From NCBI RefSeq assembly GCF_005771435.1, contig NZ_VANI01000016.1, positions 124,001 to 188,000 on the forward strand: a stretch of 64,000 bases of DNA. Reading direction: 5' to 3'. The notes under the pieces were generated by a model. That model was not told the DNA's origin and made no database searches. It saw only the letters and a program-made list of their open reading frames with translations. This DNA comes from Microbulbifer harenosus. GTDB lineage: Bacteria; Pseudomonadota; Gammaproteobacteria; Pseudomonadales; Cellvibrionaceae. The position numbers and the translations under genes are program-made. This document shows positions 17,870-28,375 of the stretch, in pieces (within the stretch, counting starts at the first letter, position 1; each line of letters opens with the position of its first letter).

Positions 17870-19190
17870 CCCAAGGGCGCTGGCGGCGCGTGTGATCAGT
17901 CGCCTGTACCAGGACCGCGGCTCGCTGCAGCGATTGCTGCCGTGGGCGGAAAAGCAGGTGGACGACGAGCAGGCCAATGGAAAGAACCGTTCGCTGCTGC
18001 GGGAACTCTGTTACGGCACCGCGCGCTTCGCCCCGCGCCTGGAGCTGCTACTGGCCAAGCTGCTGCGCAAGCCGGTAAAAGATGAAGAGCTGGAAGCGCT
18101 GATGTTGGTCGGGCTGTACCAGCTGGAATACACCCGCATCCCCGACCACGCCGCCATCAGCGCCACCGTTGAAGCGGCGCGCGCACTCAAACTCGGCCAC
18201 GCCAGCGGCGTGGTCAACGGCGTGCTGCGCAGTGCCCTGCGGGATAAGGAAGCGCTCACCCGCAAACTCTCCGGCAACCCCCAGTTCAGCTCCGCGCACC
18301 CGGAGTGGCTGCAACAGGCCATCAAGAACGCGTGGGGAACGGAAGCGAGAACCATCTTCACCGCCAACAACAGCAACCCGCCCATGACCCTGCGGGTGAA
18401 CCTGTCGAAAACGTCGCGCGATGACTACCTCACACAGCTCATCGACGCCGGTATTCCCGCCCAACCCTGCGAAGTTTCCGCCGCCGGCCTGGTACTGGAA
18501 AACCCCGTCGCCGTCACCCGCCTGCCCGGCTTTGACGACGGCCTCGTCAGCGTCCAGGACCAGTCCGCCCAGCTTGCCGCCGAATTACTCGACCCGCAGC
18601 CCGGCGAACGAATCCTCGACGCCTGCGCCGCCCCCGGCGGCAAAACCTGCCACCTGCTGGAGCGGCAACCCGACCTCGACCTCAGCGCCCTCGACGTCGA
18701 AGAAGAACGCCTCGACCGCGTCATCGAAAACCTCGAGCGCCTGGGCCAGAGTGCCCAACTCATCTGCGCCGACGCCGCCGAACCGCAGCACTGGTGGGAC
18801 GGCGAACCCTACGACCGCATCCTGCTCGACGCCCCCTGCTCCGCCACCGGCGTCATCCGCCGCAACCCGGACATCAAACTCCTGCGCCGCCCCGACGACA
18901 TCCCCGAACTGGCCGAACTCCAGGGCCGCATCCTGCGTGCCATGTGGCCCCTGCTCAAACCGGGCGGCACCCTGCTTTACGCCACCTGTTCCATACTCCC
19001 CGAGGAAAACAGCGCACAGGTGGCGCGCTTCATTGCGGAGACACCGGATGCGAGGGACAATACGCCGCAATTGCTGAACGACCAGCCCTGGGGGCTGCCG
19101 CAGGAAGCGGGTATACAACTATTACCTGGCATCCATGCGGGCGACGGCTTCTATTACGCGAAGCTGGAAAAAGTACTTCCTGAGAATTGA
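17862..19190 (+). CDS. rsmB: 16S rRNA (cytosine-967-C5)-methyltransferase
   Basis: A 442-residue SAM-dependent enzyme. The N-terminal NusB-like RNA-binding domain covers about residues 5-140 ([32 protein letters not shown]). The methyltransferase has SAM motif [17 protein letters not shown], motif [21 protein letters not shown] and motif [19 protein letters not shown], with both active-site cysteines. Third-position codon choice changes visibly near 18110, from G-ending to strongly C-ending codons; the reading frame is intact throughout. Confidence 0.96.
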   Translation: MNDPRALAARVISRLYQDRGSLQRLLPWAEKQVDDEQANGKNRSLLRELCYGTARFAPRLELLLAKLLRKPVKDEELEALMLVGLYQLEYTRIPDHAAISATVEAARALKLGHASGVVNGVLRSALRDKEALTRKLSGNPQFSSAHPEWLQQAIKNAWGTEARTIFTANNSNPPMTLRVNLSKTSRDDYLTQLIDAGIPAQPCEVSAAGLVLENPVAVTRLPGFDDGLVSVQDQSAQLAAELLDPQPGERILDACAAPGGKTCHLLERQPDLDLSALDVEEERLDRVIENLERLGQSAQLICADAAEPQHWWDGEPYDRILLDAPCSATGVIRRNPDIKLLRRPDDIPELAELQGRILRAMWPLLKPGGTLLYATCSILPEENSAQVARFIAETPDARDNTPQLLNDQPWGLPQEAGIQLLPGIHAGDGFYYAKLEKVLPEN

Positions 19191-19235
19191 TGGCGGTGTC
19201 GCCATCGCTTACGAAGTAAAAGAGTAAGAATCGAA

Positions 19236-19347
19236 GCCGCAGTGCCGGGTGTAGGTTTTCAGGATCGTCGGCAACAGGGATGTTGCCGACGAAGCGTACA
19301 GGGATGTATTCACAGCGGTCCTGAAAACCTACACCCGGTGCTGCGGC
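19236..19347 (+). repeat. GGA-hexaloop double-hairpin element, copy B2
   Basis: Closing stem 19236-19263 / 19320-19347 (28 bp, two imperfect pairs, both G-U on the plus strand). First hairpin 19265-19275 / 19282-19292, 11 bp, loop AGGGAT at 19276-19281. Second hairpin GTAC AGGGAT GTAT (19296-19309) matches the full CsrA consensus RUACARGGAUGU at 19296-19307. It lies between rsmB and trkA in sense orientation, 59 bases before the trkA start. Confidence 0.88.
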
Positions 19348-19405
19348 GCCTCCGCACTAGCAACAAAGCTCCAGCGGACAGGGCGCAAAAGCCAAAGCAC
19401 CAACT

Positions 19406-20791
19406 ATGAAAATCATCATTCTCGGCGCCGGCCAGGTCGGCGGATCTCTGGCGGAAAGCCTGGCTTCGGAACGCAACGATATTGTTCTGGTGGACAGCGA
19501 CGAGAAAACCCTGCGCGAGCTGCGCGACAAGCTCGACATCGGCGTCGTCCACGGCCACGCCTCGCACCCAGACATATTGCAGGAAGCCGGCATCGAAGAC
19601 GCCGACATACTCGTCGCCGTCACCAACAACGACGAAACCAACATGGCCGCCTGCCAGATCGCCCACACCCTGTTTCGCGTCACCACCAAAATCGCCCGCG
19701 TGCGCGCCGCCGCCTACCTGCAATACCCGGAACTCTTCAACACCGACGCCATCCCCATCGACGTCCTCATCAGCCCCGAACAGATCGTCTCCGAATACAT
19801 CTCCCGGCTGATCGAACACCCAGGCGCCCTGCAGGTTCTCGACTTCGCCGACGGCCGCGTCCAGCTCGTCGCCGTGCGCGCCGTCCAGGGCGGCCCCCTC
19901 GTCGGCCAACAACTGCGCTACCTGCGGGAGCACATGCCCAAGGTCGACACCCGTGTCGCCGCCATTTACCGCCGCAACAGCCCCATCATCCCCCAGGGCT
20001 CCACCGTCATCGAAGCCGGTGACGAAGTGTTCTTCATCGCCGCGCGCCAGAACATCCGCGCCGTCATGAGCGAACTGCGGCGGCTCGAACACGGCTACAA
20101 ACGCATCACCATCGCCGGCGGCGGCAACATCGGCCTGCGCCTCGCACACAAACTCGAAAACCGCTACTCGGTAAAGGTCATCGAACAGGACCACGACCGC
20201 TGCCTGTTCCTATCGGAAGCCCTGAGCAACACCATCGTGCTGCACGGCAGCGCCTCCGACCAGGACCTGCTGCTGGAAGAAAACATCGAAGACACCGATG
20301 TATTCCTCGCCCTCACCAACGACGACGAAGCCAACATCATGTCCTCGCTGCTTGCCAAACGCCTTGGCACCCGCAAAGTAATGGCGTTGATCAACAACCG
20401 CGCCTACGTAGACCTGGTGCAGGGTGGCGAGATCGACATCGCCATCTCGCCGCAGCAGAACACCATCGGCAGCCTGCTCACCCATGTGCGCCGCGGAGAC
20501 ATGGTCAATGTCCACTCCCTGCGCCGCGGCGCCGCCGAAGCCATCGAAGTCATCGCCCACGGCGACAGTCGCACCTCCAAAGTCGTGGGCCGCAAAATCG
20601 AAGATATCGACTTGCCGGAAGGCGCCAGTATCGGCGCCATAGTGCGCGAGCGAGACGGCGAGAGTCAGGTTCTGATCGCCCACGACAGTCTCGTCGTCGA
20701 AACCGACGATCACGTGATCGTATTTCTTGTCGACCGCCGCCACACCCGCCATGTGGAACAGTTGTTCCAGGTTGGCTTCGGCTTTTTCTGA
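19406..20791 (+). CDS. trkA: Trk potassium uptake regulatory protein TrkA
   Basis: A 461-residue cytoplasmic protein with two RCK units. Each begins with a nucleotide-binding fold ([63 protein letters not shown]) followed by an RCK_C regulatory lobe. It binds NAD(H)/ATP and gates the TrkH channel. It is followed by trkH after 59 bases. Length equals E. coli TrkA. Confidence 0.96.
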   Translation: MKIIILGAGQVGGSLAESLASERNDIVLVDSDEKTLRELRDKLDIGVVHGHASHPDILQEAGIEDADILVAVTNNDETNMAACQIAHTLFRVTTKIARVRAAAYLQYPELFNTDAIPIDVLISPEQIVSEYISRLIEHPGALQVLDFADGRVQLVAVRAVQGGPLVGQQLRYLREHMPKVDTRVAAIYRRNSPIIPQGSTVIEAGDEVFFIAARQNIRAVMSELRRLEHGYKRITIAGGGNIGLRLAHKLENRYSVKVIEQDHDRCLFLSEALSNTIVLHGSASDQDLLLEENIEDTDVFLALTNDDEANIMSSLLAKRLGTRKVMALINNRAYVDLVQGGEIDIAISPQQNTIGSLLTHVRRGDMVNVHSLRRGAAEAIEVIAHGDSRTSKVVGRKIEDIDLPEGASIGAIVRERDGESQVLIAHDSLVVETDDHVIVFLVDRRHTRHVEQLFQVGFGFF

Positions 20792-20850
20792 CGGTGGTAA
20801 GAGTGATGAACAACAATTTGACCGGGAACTGCCCGGCGGTGAACGGTTAA

Positions 20851-22302
20851 ATGCGCCTGGCAGTCATAGCGCGGGTCTTCGGTATTCTGCTGACGGTATT
20901 CAGCCTGACACTGCTGCCCCCCATCGGGGTGTCCCTTTGGTACGACGACGGCACCCATACCGCCTTCAGTATCGCCTTCGGTATCACCCTGCTCACCGGT
21001 CTGTTCATGTGGCTGCCGGTGCACGACCTCAAACAGGATCTGCGCACCCGCGACGGCTTCGTGGTGACCTCTTTGTTCTGGCTGATCCTCGGCTGCTTCG
21101 GCGCCCTGCCCCTGATCATCAGCCCACAGCCGGACCTGAGTATTGTGGATTCCATTTTCGAATCCATCTCCGGCCTTACCACCACCGGCGCCACCACCAT
21201 TGTCGGTCTCGATACCCTGCCACCAGCCATTCTGTATTACCGGCAGCAGCTGCAGTGGTTCGGCGGCATCGGGGTCATCGTCATTGCGCTGGCAATTCTG
21301 CCAATGCTCGGCATCGGTGGTATGCAGCTGTACAAGGCGGAAATTCCCGGACCGGTGAAAGACACCAAACTGACGCCGCGTATCGCGGAAACGGCGCGCG
21401 CCCTGTTCGTAATTTATATTGCCCTCACGGTACTGTGCGCCATCGGTTACTGGTGGGCAGGCATGAGCGTGTTCGATGCCATTGGCCACTCGTTTTCCAC
21501 CGTCGCCAACGGCGGTTTCTCCACCCACGATGCCAGTATGGGCTTCTACGCTCACAATCACGCGATCATGACCATCGCCATCATTTTCATGCTCACCGCC
21601 GCGATCAACTTCGGCCTGCACTTTTACGCTTTCAGCAACCGCACCGTTAAACACTACTGGAAAGACTCCGAGTTCCGCTTTTACATTCTGGTGACACTCG
21701 CTGCCTGCGCGATCATTGTCGGCTATCTGTATGTATCCGGTACCTTTGACATGCGCGGCAGTTTTCTGCACGGGATTTTTCAGGTGGTTTCCATCGGCAC
21801 CACCGCCGGTTTCGGATCCGAGAGCTTCGCCACCTGGCCGGCATTCCTGCCGTATGTATTGTTGATGCTGGGTATCATGGGTGCCTGCGCCGCCTCCACC
21901 TCCGGTGGTATCAAGGCGGTGCGCGTAATGCTGATCGTGAAGTCTGGTCTGCGTGAACTCAATCGCCTGGTGCACCCCAACGCGGTGGTGCCAATCAAGG
22001 TCAATCGGAAGATCGTGCCGCCGCGCGTTACCGACGCTGTTTGGGGATTTTTTGCGGTTTACATCCTGTCGTTTTTTATTCTCACCATTGTCGTCATGGC
22101 GACCGGGGAGAATTTTGTCACTTCCTTTTCTACCGTCGCCTCCTGCCTCAGCAACATCGGCCCGGCACTGGGCGATGCGGCGGCGCACTATGGTGAAGTG
22201 AACGAGGTCGCGAAGGTTTTCCTGATCCTGGCGATGCTCGCCGGGCGACTGGAAATTTTCACGCTGCTGGTATTGCTGACACCCGCGTTCTGGCGAAACT
22301 GA
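20851..22302 (+). CDS. trkH: Trk potassium transporter membrane subunit
   Basis: A 483-residue membrane protein of the TrkH/TrkG type. Four pore repeats can be seen with filter glycines: SGLTTTGATT, VANGGFSTHDASM, VVSIGTTAGFGSES, and SCLSNIGPALG. About ten hydrophobic segments. Together with TrkA it forms a K+ uptake system expected to be important for osmoadaptation. Confidence 0.95.
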   Translation: MRLAVIARVFGILLTVFSLTLLPPIGVSLWYDDGTHTAFSIAFGITLLTGLFMWLPVHDLKQDLRTRDGFVVTSLFWLILGCFGALPLIISPQPDLSIVDSIFESISGLTTTGATTIVGLDTLPPAILYYRQQLQWFGGIGVIVIALAILPMLGIGGMQLYKAEIPGPVKDTKLTPRIAETARALFVIYIALTVLCAIGYWWAGMSVFDAIGHSFSTVANGGFSTHDASMGFYAHNHAIMTIAIIFMLTAAINFGLHFYAFSNRTVKHYWKDSEFRFYILVTLAACAIIVGYLYVSGTFDMRGSFLHGIFQVVSIGTTAGFGSESFATWPAFLPYVLLMLGIMGACAASTSGGIKAVRVMLIVKSGLRELNRLVHPNAVVPIKVNRKIVPPRVTDAVWGFFAVYILSFFILTIVVMATGENFVTSFSTVASCLSNIGPALGDAAAHYGEVNEVAKVFLILAMLAGRLEIFTLLVLLTPAFWRN

Positions 22303-22355
22303 CTCGTCGCTTGTTTTACAGGGGCATGTATCTATCCGACCATGCCCGAGCCGCG

Positions 22356-22955
22356 CTACTCGAACGTATCGTGACGACCGCGAATGATCTGCCAGTAGCG
22401 CGGTATAAATTTGAGCATTATCCAGATTTCCAACAGGCAACCGATCAAGGTCAGCGCATCCATGGTGTGCTCAAAGGTGTTCTCCGCGCCGGAGCTTTCA
22501 TCGAACAGCTCAATCGCCAGCAGATCCGCAAATCCCATCCCCAGCACGGCAAACACAACCACCGCGGCCAGCCGCGAGATCCAGTCCGGCACCACTCGAA
22601 AAGGGATTTTCAGCCACAGTATGAACACCGGCAGCGCACTCAGCTGTATGGCGTAGCGCACCACGACCAGAACGGTGTATGCGGTACCAATGGCGTCGAA
22701 ATACCACAACAGGGGAATCAGGCACAGCACAAATACCCGGTCTGCGATGGGGTCCAGCAGGGAACCGAAATGGCTCTGCCAGCCAAAACGCCTGGCCAGG
22801 TAGCCGTCGAGCAGGTCGGTCAGCGCGCCCGTTGCGAAGACCAGTAGCGCCAACATATGCTCGTGGATCAGCGACAACCAGACAATGACGGGAATCAGAG
22901 CAATTCTTGTCGCCGACAGCAGATTGGGCAAGTGGCGCCAACGGGAACTGGTCAT
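22356..22955 (-). CDS. CDP-alcohol phosphatidyltransferase family protein
   Basis: A 199-residue membrane enzyme (211 if the upstream ATG at 22991 is used; a GGA sits closer to the ATG at 22955). The family motif D-G-x2-A-R-x8-G-x3-D-x3-D is complete in LLDGYLARRFGWQSHFGSLLDPIADR (about residues 47-72). Such enzymes exchange the CMP of a CDP-diacylglycerol or CDP-alcohol for an alcohol, as in PgsA or cardiolipin-type synthases. Which lipid it makes cannot be told. It converges with trkH 53 bases away. Confidence 0.82.
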   Translation of the reverse strand: MTSSRWRHLPNLLSATRIALIPVIVWLSLIHEHMLALLVFATGALTDLLDGYLARRFGWQSHFGSLLDPIADRVFVLCLIPLLWYFDAIGTAYTVLVVVRYAIQLSALPVFILWLKIPFRVVPDWISRLAAVVVFAVLGMGFADLLAIELFDESSGAENTFEHTMDALTLIGCLLEIWIMLKFIPRYWQIIRGRHDTFE

Positions 22956-22991
22956 GTCTTCCGTCGCTGCGCGGTTTCGTTTATGGATCAT

Positions 22992-23524
22992 TGTGGTGGT
23001 GCGCTGGGAAATTCCGGCTTCAAATTAGAAAAATAGAATCCAGTACAAACATAGCCCATTGGCACCAATAATCCGCGGGCCCATGATTTAGCGGCCACGG
23101 TCTTGTTTCCGGAATGCGGTTGTCATTCGCGACAACCGCCCCTTTTCATCTCCGCCCCGCCCCCGCTCTCCGCTCTGCTCCCGCACTAAGACTACGGATA
23201 CAGACCACGGTAACCTCCCGCCCAATAGGCACCGGACAGTGCCGATACTGTGCCGCTTCTTGCCAATCCCAGGTTCTGGCTTCACTTACCCCCCCGATGA
23301 GGAGGAGGCGTCCCATCAATAAGATCTCCAGAATCGCGGATTGCTAGCAGGCCAGATTCTGATAGCAGGCTTTAACAGCCATACCATCCGCATCCAAAAT
23401 GGAGTTTATTTCGATGCAACTTCCCGAAAAAAAATCGACCACCCCTGCCCCTATGTGTTCCGGAGCATATTTACGGCTGCCAACTATTAATTTATCGCGT
23501 CAAGTGCGCTGAGGAGTAACCAAA
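22992..23524. other. intergenic region upstream of metallopeptidase, contains direct repeat R1
   Basis: More than 500 bases without a convincing gene. The part 23040-23145 is repeated, diverged, at 26398-26503 on the other side of the peptidase. The remainder holds the peptidase promoter and 5' leader; GAGGAG sits before the ATG at 23525. No tRNA or riboswitch recognised. Confidence 0.6.
23040..23145 (+). repeat. direct repeat R1 flanking metallopeptidase gene
   Basis: About 105 bases align with 26398-26503 at roughly 80 percent identity by eye, including the exact block AATGCGGTTGTCATTCGCGA. The end carries a hairpin GCGGTTGTC / GACAACCGC (23116-23124 / 23131-23139) with loop ATTCGC. The two copies are in the same orientation and bracket one gene. 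Origin unknown. Confidence 0.75.
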
Positions 23525-26161
23525 ATGAAAAGTTGGTTGTATATACTCGCTACCGGTCTACTCCTTTCCATCTGCGTTTCGGCCCAAGCCAAACCAGAAG
23601 AGAATCCACATATTAAGCGGCAAAAAGCCCTTAACACGGCAACCTTGCAGAAAATGCGCAGGTTGAACGCTCCAGATCAAAGAAAAACGGCTTCCCCTGC
23701 TCCGGAGCGCATTGCATTAACCCTGTTTGACGGAACCAGTATTGTTCTGCTTGAAGAGCGTTTGGAAAAACGCGGCACCAACGACTTTTCCTGGTTCGGC
23801 CGCGTTGAAGGCGAACCCGGAAGCCTTGCTATTCTTGTGGTTAAATACGGTAACGTCACCGGTCAAATCGAATTCGGTGGCAAGCAGTATGAGATCCACC
23901 CTGCCGGCGGTAGTACGCACAGCCTCGCCGAAATAGACCGATCGGCCCTGCCTCCGCTTGAGGACGACGTACTGGGTTTTGACCCATCGCGGGGCGCCGA
24001 CCCTGGCGACACCTTCGTAAACAATGATGCCGAGCCCTCTCTACTGGCGGATGCGATCTATGATGGCCACGCTGAAGTGATCGATGTACTGGTTGTTTAC
24101 TCACTGGAGGCAGCGCAAAACTATTCTGATATCCAATCTCGTATTCAGTTGGCTATTGATTACACCAACAACGCTTATGCCAACTCTCAGATTCCACACC
24201 GCCTAAACCTGATAGGGGCCGAAGGCTTGCAAAGCAACGAATCGGGAGGCACATCGGAGCTATTCCACTATGGAAACCTCTTCGATGGGCGCCTGGATGA
24301 ATTGCATCAATTGCGGAATAACTACGGTGCCGATGTCGTGAGCCTGTGGGTCAACCATATAAATAACTGGTGCGGTATGGCCGCCGCCATTGGCTCCACC
24401 AATATCTCCGCCATTCACATGATGCGCGTGCACTGTGGCGGTGCGACCTTCGCCCATGAGCTGGGCCACAATCAGGGCGCCCGGCACAATATGGAACAGG
24501 ATTCGACTATTTACCCCTTCCGTTACGGGCACGGGAGCGGCAGCCCCACAAGCCAATGGCGGACGATCATGTCCTACAGTAACGCCTGCGATGCCCCCTG
24601 CTCCCGGATTCCCTACTTCTCGAGCCCCCTGCTGACTTATGCGGGCGAGCCACTGGGAGACACCGAGTATCGTGACAATGCACGCGTGATCACTGAAACC
24701 GCCTCCGAAATAGCCCAGTTCGGCGCGCAATTATCCCCCTTGGGTGCCGAAAATGTGGCGGTGCAAGATCTGGAAAAAGGCTTGAATATCCAGATGGAAG
24801 AGATATTCCCGGGTGTCTGGCAAGGTGAAACTTTATTCAAATCCTGGGAGTTCTATCATCTGGAAATGTTGATTGATGGAGAACTTCACGGCCCCCGAAA
24901 CCCAGTGTTGTCGATAAGGAGAACCTTTAACGGTGCAATGGCAGCGGGCAGTGCGAACACGGTACTAATCAGGTCATACTCAGACCAGGCCGCCGTAGTC
25001 TTGTACGATGAACGATATAAATACCTGTCTGTCAGGCTAGCCGGCTCCGATCCCAGTATGTACTTTCGCGGGACGCCCAATAATTTTGATACCAGTATTC
25101 CCATGATCCCCCTCGGCAATCACCACTGGGTGGCGACGGTAAACTTTACCGGCGAGGCTGATCAGCGCTTCAAATTCGATGTTTTCGGCGATTGGAGTCA
25201 AAACTATGGTTTTGATACCGCCAATAATCGCATTGTCCAGGGGGGCGAGGACATCTATGTCAGCGTAAGTGGCGAGTATCGCGTGTACCTGGACCGGGGG
25301 AATATGACCTACTGGCTGGCACCGGGGGTATCTCACGGCAATCAGCCACCTGTTGCTATTGCCGGCGAGAACATGACCGTTGCAGTGGGCGAGACAGTTC
25401 ATCTCGACGGTAGTGCTTCCTACGATTCCGATGGCGAGATAGTGCAGTACACCTGGGAGGAACTGGGAATTAACAGCGCCACGGCCGTCGCCAGCTTTGA
25501 GCAGGCAGGCACCTATACACTCACGTTAACGGTGACCGACGATCAGGGTGCCAGCAGCAGCGACACACTGGAAGTAACAGTGACTGACAATGGTGGCTGG
25601 AAGCGCACGGTGATATTCATCTACGGCGAGGCCCAGGCTGGACAGGACATGTTTATCCGCGGCGGTATTGATCACCAGTATGCCGCCGATGTGTTGGGAC
25701 GCAACTGTACGGACACCAATTACGCATGTGCGATCCCCATTACACATCGCAACCTTCTAAACGACACCACGGCCCCGTGGAAGGCAAACGATAGCCATCT
25801 CGACTGGTACGGCCTGGAGGCCGGACAGAGCGGTGGCGAAGGCAGCCCGCTTGACTGGACCACCAGCCAATGGAACAGCAGTTGGGGCCCTTTGCGCCGC
25901 GTGGATGTGGACGGCTATGGCGAGACACCCTTGAACCAGTGGGGCGACCACTACTGGATGCTGGACGTGGATATGGACTGCTCCGCCACGGCCGGTGGCT
26001 GGTTCGAATTCAAATCCTATTTAAACAACGGTACCGGCTGGGAAAGTGATGTAACCCAACCCGGAGCGCCCTGGGTTTCAGGTAACCACTTTGCCGAATG
26101 CGGAAAACTCAATGTGTTTCGACGCAATGAAAGCGCACCCGTATTGATCGGTGACTTGTAA
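23525..26161 (+). CDS. secreted zinc metallopeptidase with PKD and starch-binding-like modules
   Basis: An 878-residue extracellular protein. Signal peptide ([21 protein letters not shown]), a propeptide-like region, then a reprolysin/M12B-like catalytic domain: [15 protein letters not shown] (zinc site HExxHxxGxxH, about residues 313-327) followed by a YSNAC Met-turn region. Residues about 490-600 ([42 protein letters not shown]) look like a starch-binding-type beta module. A PKD domain follows ([14 protein letters not shown] ... [13 protein letters not shown]), then a C-terminal module ([24 protein letters not shown]) of a kind also attached to secreted glycosidases. GC appears lower than in the flanking housekeeping genes. 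It may target proteins in polysaccharide matrices. Confidence 0.85.
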   Translation: MKSWLYILATGLLLSICVSAQAKPEENPHIKRQKALNTATLQKMRRLNAPDQRKTASPAPERIALTLFDGTSIVLLEERLEKRGTNDFSWFGRVEGEPGSLAILVVKYGNVTGQIEFGGKQYEIHPAGGSTHSLAEIDRSALPPLEDDVLGFDPSRGADPGDTFVNNDAEPSLLADAIYDGHAEVIDVLVVYSLEAAQNYSDIQSRIQLAIDYTNNAYANSQIPHRLNLIGAEGLQSNESGGTSELFHYGNLFDGRLDELHQLRNNYGADVVSLWVNHINNWCGMAAAIGSTNISAIHMMRVHCGGATFAHELGHNQGARHNMEQDSTIYPFRYGHGSGSPTSQWRTIMSYSNACDAPCSRIPYFSSPLLTYAGEPLGDTEYRDNARVITETASEIAQFGAQLSPLGAENVAVQDLEKGLNIQMEEIFPGVWQGETLFKSWEFYHLEMLIDGELHGPRNPVLSIRRTFNGAMAAGSANTVLIRSYSDQAAVVLYDERYKYLSVRLAGSDPSMYFRGTPNNFDTSIPMIPLGNHHWVATVNFTGEADQRFKFDVFGDWSQNYGFDTANNRIVQGGEDIYVSVSGEYRVYLDRGNMTYWLAPGVSHGNQPPVAIAGENMTVAVGETVHLDGSASYDSDGEIVQYTWEELGINSATAVASFEQAGTYTLTLTVTDDQGASSSDTLEVTVTDNGGWKRTVIFIYGEAQAGQDMFIRGGIDHQYAADVLGRNCTDTNYACAIPITHRNLLNDTTAPWKANDSHLDWYGLEAGQSGGEGSPLDWTTSQWNSSWGPLRRVDVDGYGETPLNQWGDHYWMLDVDMDCSATAGGWFEFKSYLNNGTGWESDVTQPGAPWVSGNHFAECGKLNVFRRNESAPVLIGDL

Positions 26162-26586
26162 AGAAAACAGCCATGAGCGGGCAATATTGCGGGATGGGTG
26201 ACCCGGTGCGTTCACAACATCCCGCTGGCTAGCGCCGCCCGAATAGAAGCTTGAGGGGGCAAACCCAACCGCTCCCTCCGGTGTTTTCCGAGTGGTCGGC
26301 GCATTGGTAGACCTCGGCCTGCCAATGCGCCGCATCGAGCACCAATCTGTGGAACCCAATCAAGATGGTCAATGGGGTCGAGGTCATTGATCCGAACCCA
26401 ATACGAACACAGCCCATCGGCACCAACAATTTGCAGGCCCATGATTTACCGGCCACTGTCTTATTTTCCGAATGCGGTTGTCATTCGCGACAATCGTTCC
26501 TTGTGCGACTGCCCGCCAATAGTCAGCGCCGGGGATTTCTGCCAAAGTAACCCGTTCATGGAAGTAACAATAAGAAAACGGGCAAG
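26162..26586. other. intergenic region downstream of metallopeptidase, contains repeat R2
   Basis: About 425 bases with no convincing ORF. Minus-strand frames read across it as short open fragments but show no known family. The part 26398-26503 is the second direct repeat. The adaptor gene's promoter may lie in 26504-26586. Confidence 0.55.
26398..26503 (+). repeat. direct repeat R2 flanking metallopeptidase gene
   Basis: Counterpart of 23040-23145. The terminal hairpin is kept (26474-26482 / 26489-26497); where its stem differs from R1 the changes give G-U pairs on the plus strand, so pairing survives. This favours a conserved structure rather than a decayed gene fragment. Confidence 0.75.
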
Positions 26587-27621
26587 ATGGCAAAAACTAC
26601 CAGTGAGCTGCTGGACCAGCTGAAAATCGATCGCGACGCACCCGCAGAACACAGCGGAGTAAAACCGCGCACCGCACTTGCGATTGGCGTTGGATTTGCC
26701 TTGACGGGACTGCTGGCGGGACTGCTATTCGCCGGCGACGGCGCCACTGGCACCCAGACCGTCACCCCGCCGGCAGAGCCATCCTCTGCCGCGTCGCCCG
26801 CCAGACTCGATCTGCCACCTCCGGCAGACAGTGCATCCCCCGAGGCTATCCTGAATGCCTCCGGCTATATCACCGCACGGCGTATGGCCACGGTGTCCGC
26901 GGAAGTCATGGGCCTGATCACCAGTGTTGAGGTTGAAGAGGGTATGCGCGTGGAACAGGGCCAGGTTCTCGCCACCCTGGACGCGGCGGTGGCCGCGGTG
27001 AATCGCGACTTTGCCCGCGCTCAGGTCAAAGTGCTGGAGGCGCGCGCTGCCGGTATCGAAGCCAATCTCGCAGAGGGCCGACGCCAACTGGTGCGCTACG
27101 CCGGGTTGATTGACCGCAACTATTCCAGCCATGCCGAGCTGTCGCAGGCGGAGGCCAATGTGGCGAGCCTGCAGGCCAGTCTGGTGAGCGCACAGGCAGA
27201 TATCGAGGTAGCCCAGCTGGAAGTCCGCCGGCAGCAGGAGCGCCTGAACGACCACACCATCCGTGCACCATTTGCCGGTGTCGTCACCCAGAAGAATGCG
27301 CAGCCCGGTGAAATTGTCGCCCCCAGTTCCGCCGGTGGCGGTCACACCCGCACCGGCATCTGCACCATCGTGGATATGGAATCGCTGGAAATCGAAGTGG
27401 ACGTTAACGAGGCATTTATTGGCCGCGTGGAAGCCGGCCAAAAGGTGCGCGCAAATCTCGACGCCTATCCGGACTGGGATATACCCGCCACAGTGATCGC
27501 GATCATTCCCACCGCCGATCGCGCCAAGGCCACGGTACAGGTGCGTATCGGTATCGACAGTAAGGATTCGAGAATTCTGCCGGATATGGGTGTGAAAGTA
27601 GCCTTTCTCCGCAACGAATAG
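26587..27621 (+). CDS. HlyD/MacA-type periplasmic adaptor of an ABC system
   Basis: A 344-residue membrane-fusion protein. An N-terminal membrane segment (TALAIGVGFALTGLLAGLLFAG, about 31-52) is followed by a proline-rich linker, a lipoyl half-motif (GLITSVEVEEGMRVEQGQVLATLD), a long coiled coil (about 135-215) and the second lipoyl half (TIRAPFAGVVTQKNAQPGEIV). Three ABC genes follow directly in the same direction, so it should couple that ABC transporter to periplasm or outer membrane. Substrate unknown; the peptidase upstream is a possible but unproven client. Confidence 0.88.
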   Translation: MAKTTSELLDQLKIDRDAPAEHSGVKPRTALAIGVGFALTGLLAGLLFAGDGATGTQTVTPPAEPSSAASPARLDLPPPADSASPEAILNASGYITARRMATVSAEVMGLITSVEVEEGMRVEQGQVLATLDAAVAAVNRDFARAQVKVLEARAAGIEANLAEGRRQLVRYAGLIDRNYSSHAELSQAEANVASLQASLVSAQADIEVAQLEVRRQQERLNDHTIRAPFAGVVTQKNAQPGEIVAPSSAGGGHTRTGICTIVDMESLEIEVDVNEAFIGRVEAGQKVRANLDAYPDWDIPATVIAIIPTADRAKATVQVRIGIDSKDSRILPDMGVKVAFLRNE

Positions 27622-27679
27622 TGGTTGTCAACCACCACGCCGCAAACAAATAAACAGAAAATTGATCGAGGGTTTGAAG

Positions 27680-28375
27680 ATGTCACAGGAAGCGCTGTTT
27701 GAACTCAAGCAGGTGGAAAAGAGTTTCGTCAAAGGCAAGGAAACGATATCCATCTTCAACGATCTCAACATGACGATCGACCGCGGTGATTTTCTTGCCA
27801 TCATGGGTCCCTCCGGCTCCGGCAAGACCACTCTGCTAAATATGCTCGGTGGCGTCGACCAACCCAGTGGTGGTGAAATCTGGTTCGACGGTGCGCGCAT
27901 GGACAATCTGAGTGAAAGCAAGCTCACCCAGTGGCGCGCCCACAACATCGGTTTTATTTTCCAGTTCTACAACCTCATGCCGATGCTGAATGCAGCACGC
28001 AATGTCGAACTGCCGCTGCTGCTTACCAGACTCTCGCGCTCCCAGCGCAAACGCAGTGTAGAAGCGGCACTGGCACTGGTGGGTCTCTCCGACCGCGCAA
28101 AACACATGACCAGTGAAATGTCTGGTGGCCAGCAGCAGCGTGTCGCCATTGCGCGCGCTATCGTTTCCGATCCGAAACTGATCCTGTGTGACGAGCCCAC
28201 CGGTGACCTCGACCGCACTACCGCCGATGAAATTCTTGAAATGCTGCAACTGCTCAACCGCGACCACGGAAAGACCATCGTCATGGTCACCCACGACCCG
28301 GCGGCCGCCTCCTATGCCAGACAGACCGTGCACCTCGACAAAGGAAAATTCGTGCACAAGGAAGTGCTGGCATGA
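27680..28375 (+). CDS. ABC transporter ATP-binding protein (MacB/LolD type)
   Basis: A 231-residue ATPase. Walker [10 protein letters not shown], the Q-loop region [24 protein letters not shown] typical of LolD/MacB ATPases, signature [14 protein letters not shown], Walker [13 protein letters not shown] and the His switch VMVTHD are all present. The ATG at 27680 is preferred over an upstream TTG because CGAGGG lies about eight bases before it. It overlaps the next gene by four bases (ATGA). Confidence 0.93.
   Translation: MSQEALFELKQVEKSFVKGKETISIFNDLNMTIDRGDFLAIMGPSGSGKTTLLNMLGGVDQPSGGEIWFDGARMDNLSESKLTQWRAHNIGFIFQFYNLMPMLNAARNVELPLLLTRLSRSQRKRSVEAALALVGLSDRAKHMTSEMSGGQQQRVAIARAIVSDPKLILCDEPTGDLDRTTADEILEMLQLLNRDHGKTIVMVTHDPAAASYARQTVHLDKGKFVHKEVLA

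Noticed and set aside
20710..22440. 576-residue minus-strand open frame opposite trkH
   Set aside because: Antisense to a convincing TrkH with all four filter regions; no family resemblance.
26212..26456. Short minus-strand ORFs downstream of the metallopeptidase as a transposase remnant
   Set aside because: No transposase motif, terminal inverted repeat or target duplication could be recognised; the overlap with repeat R2 explains the shared sequence.
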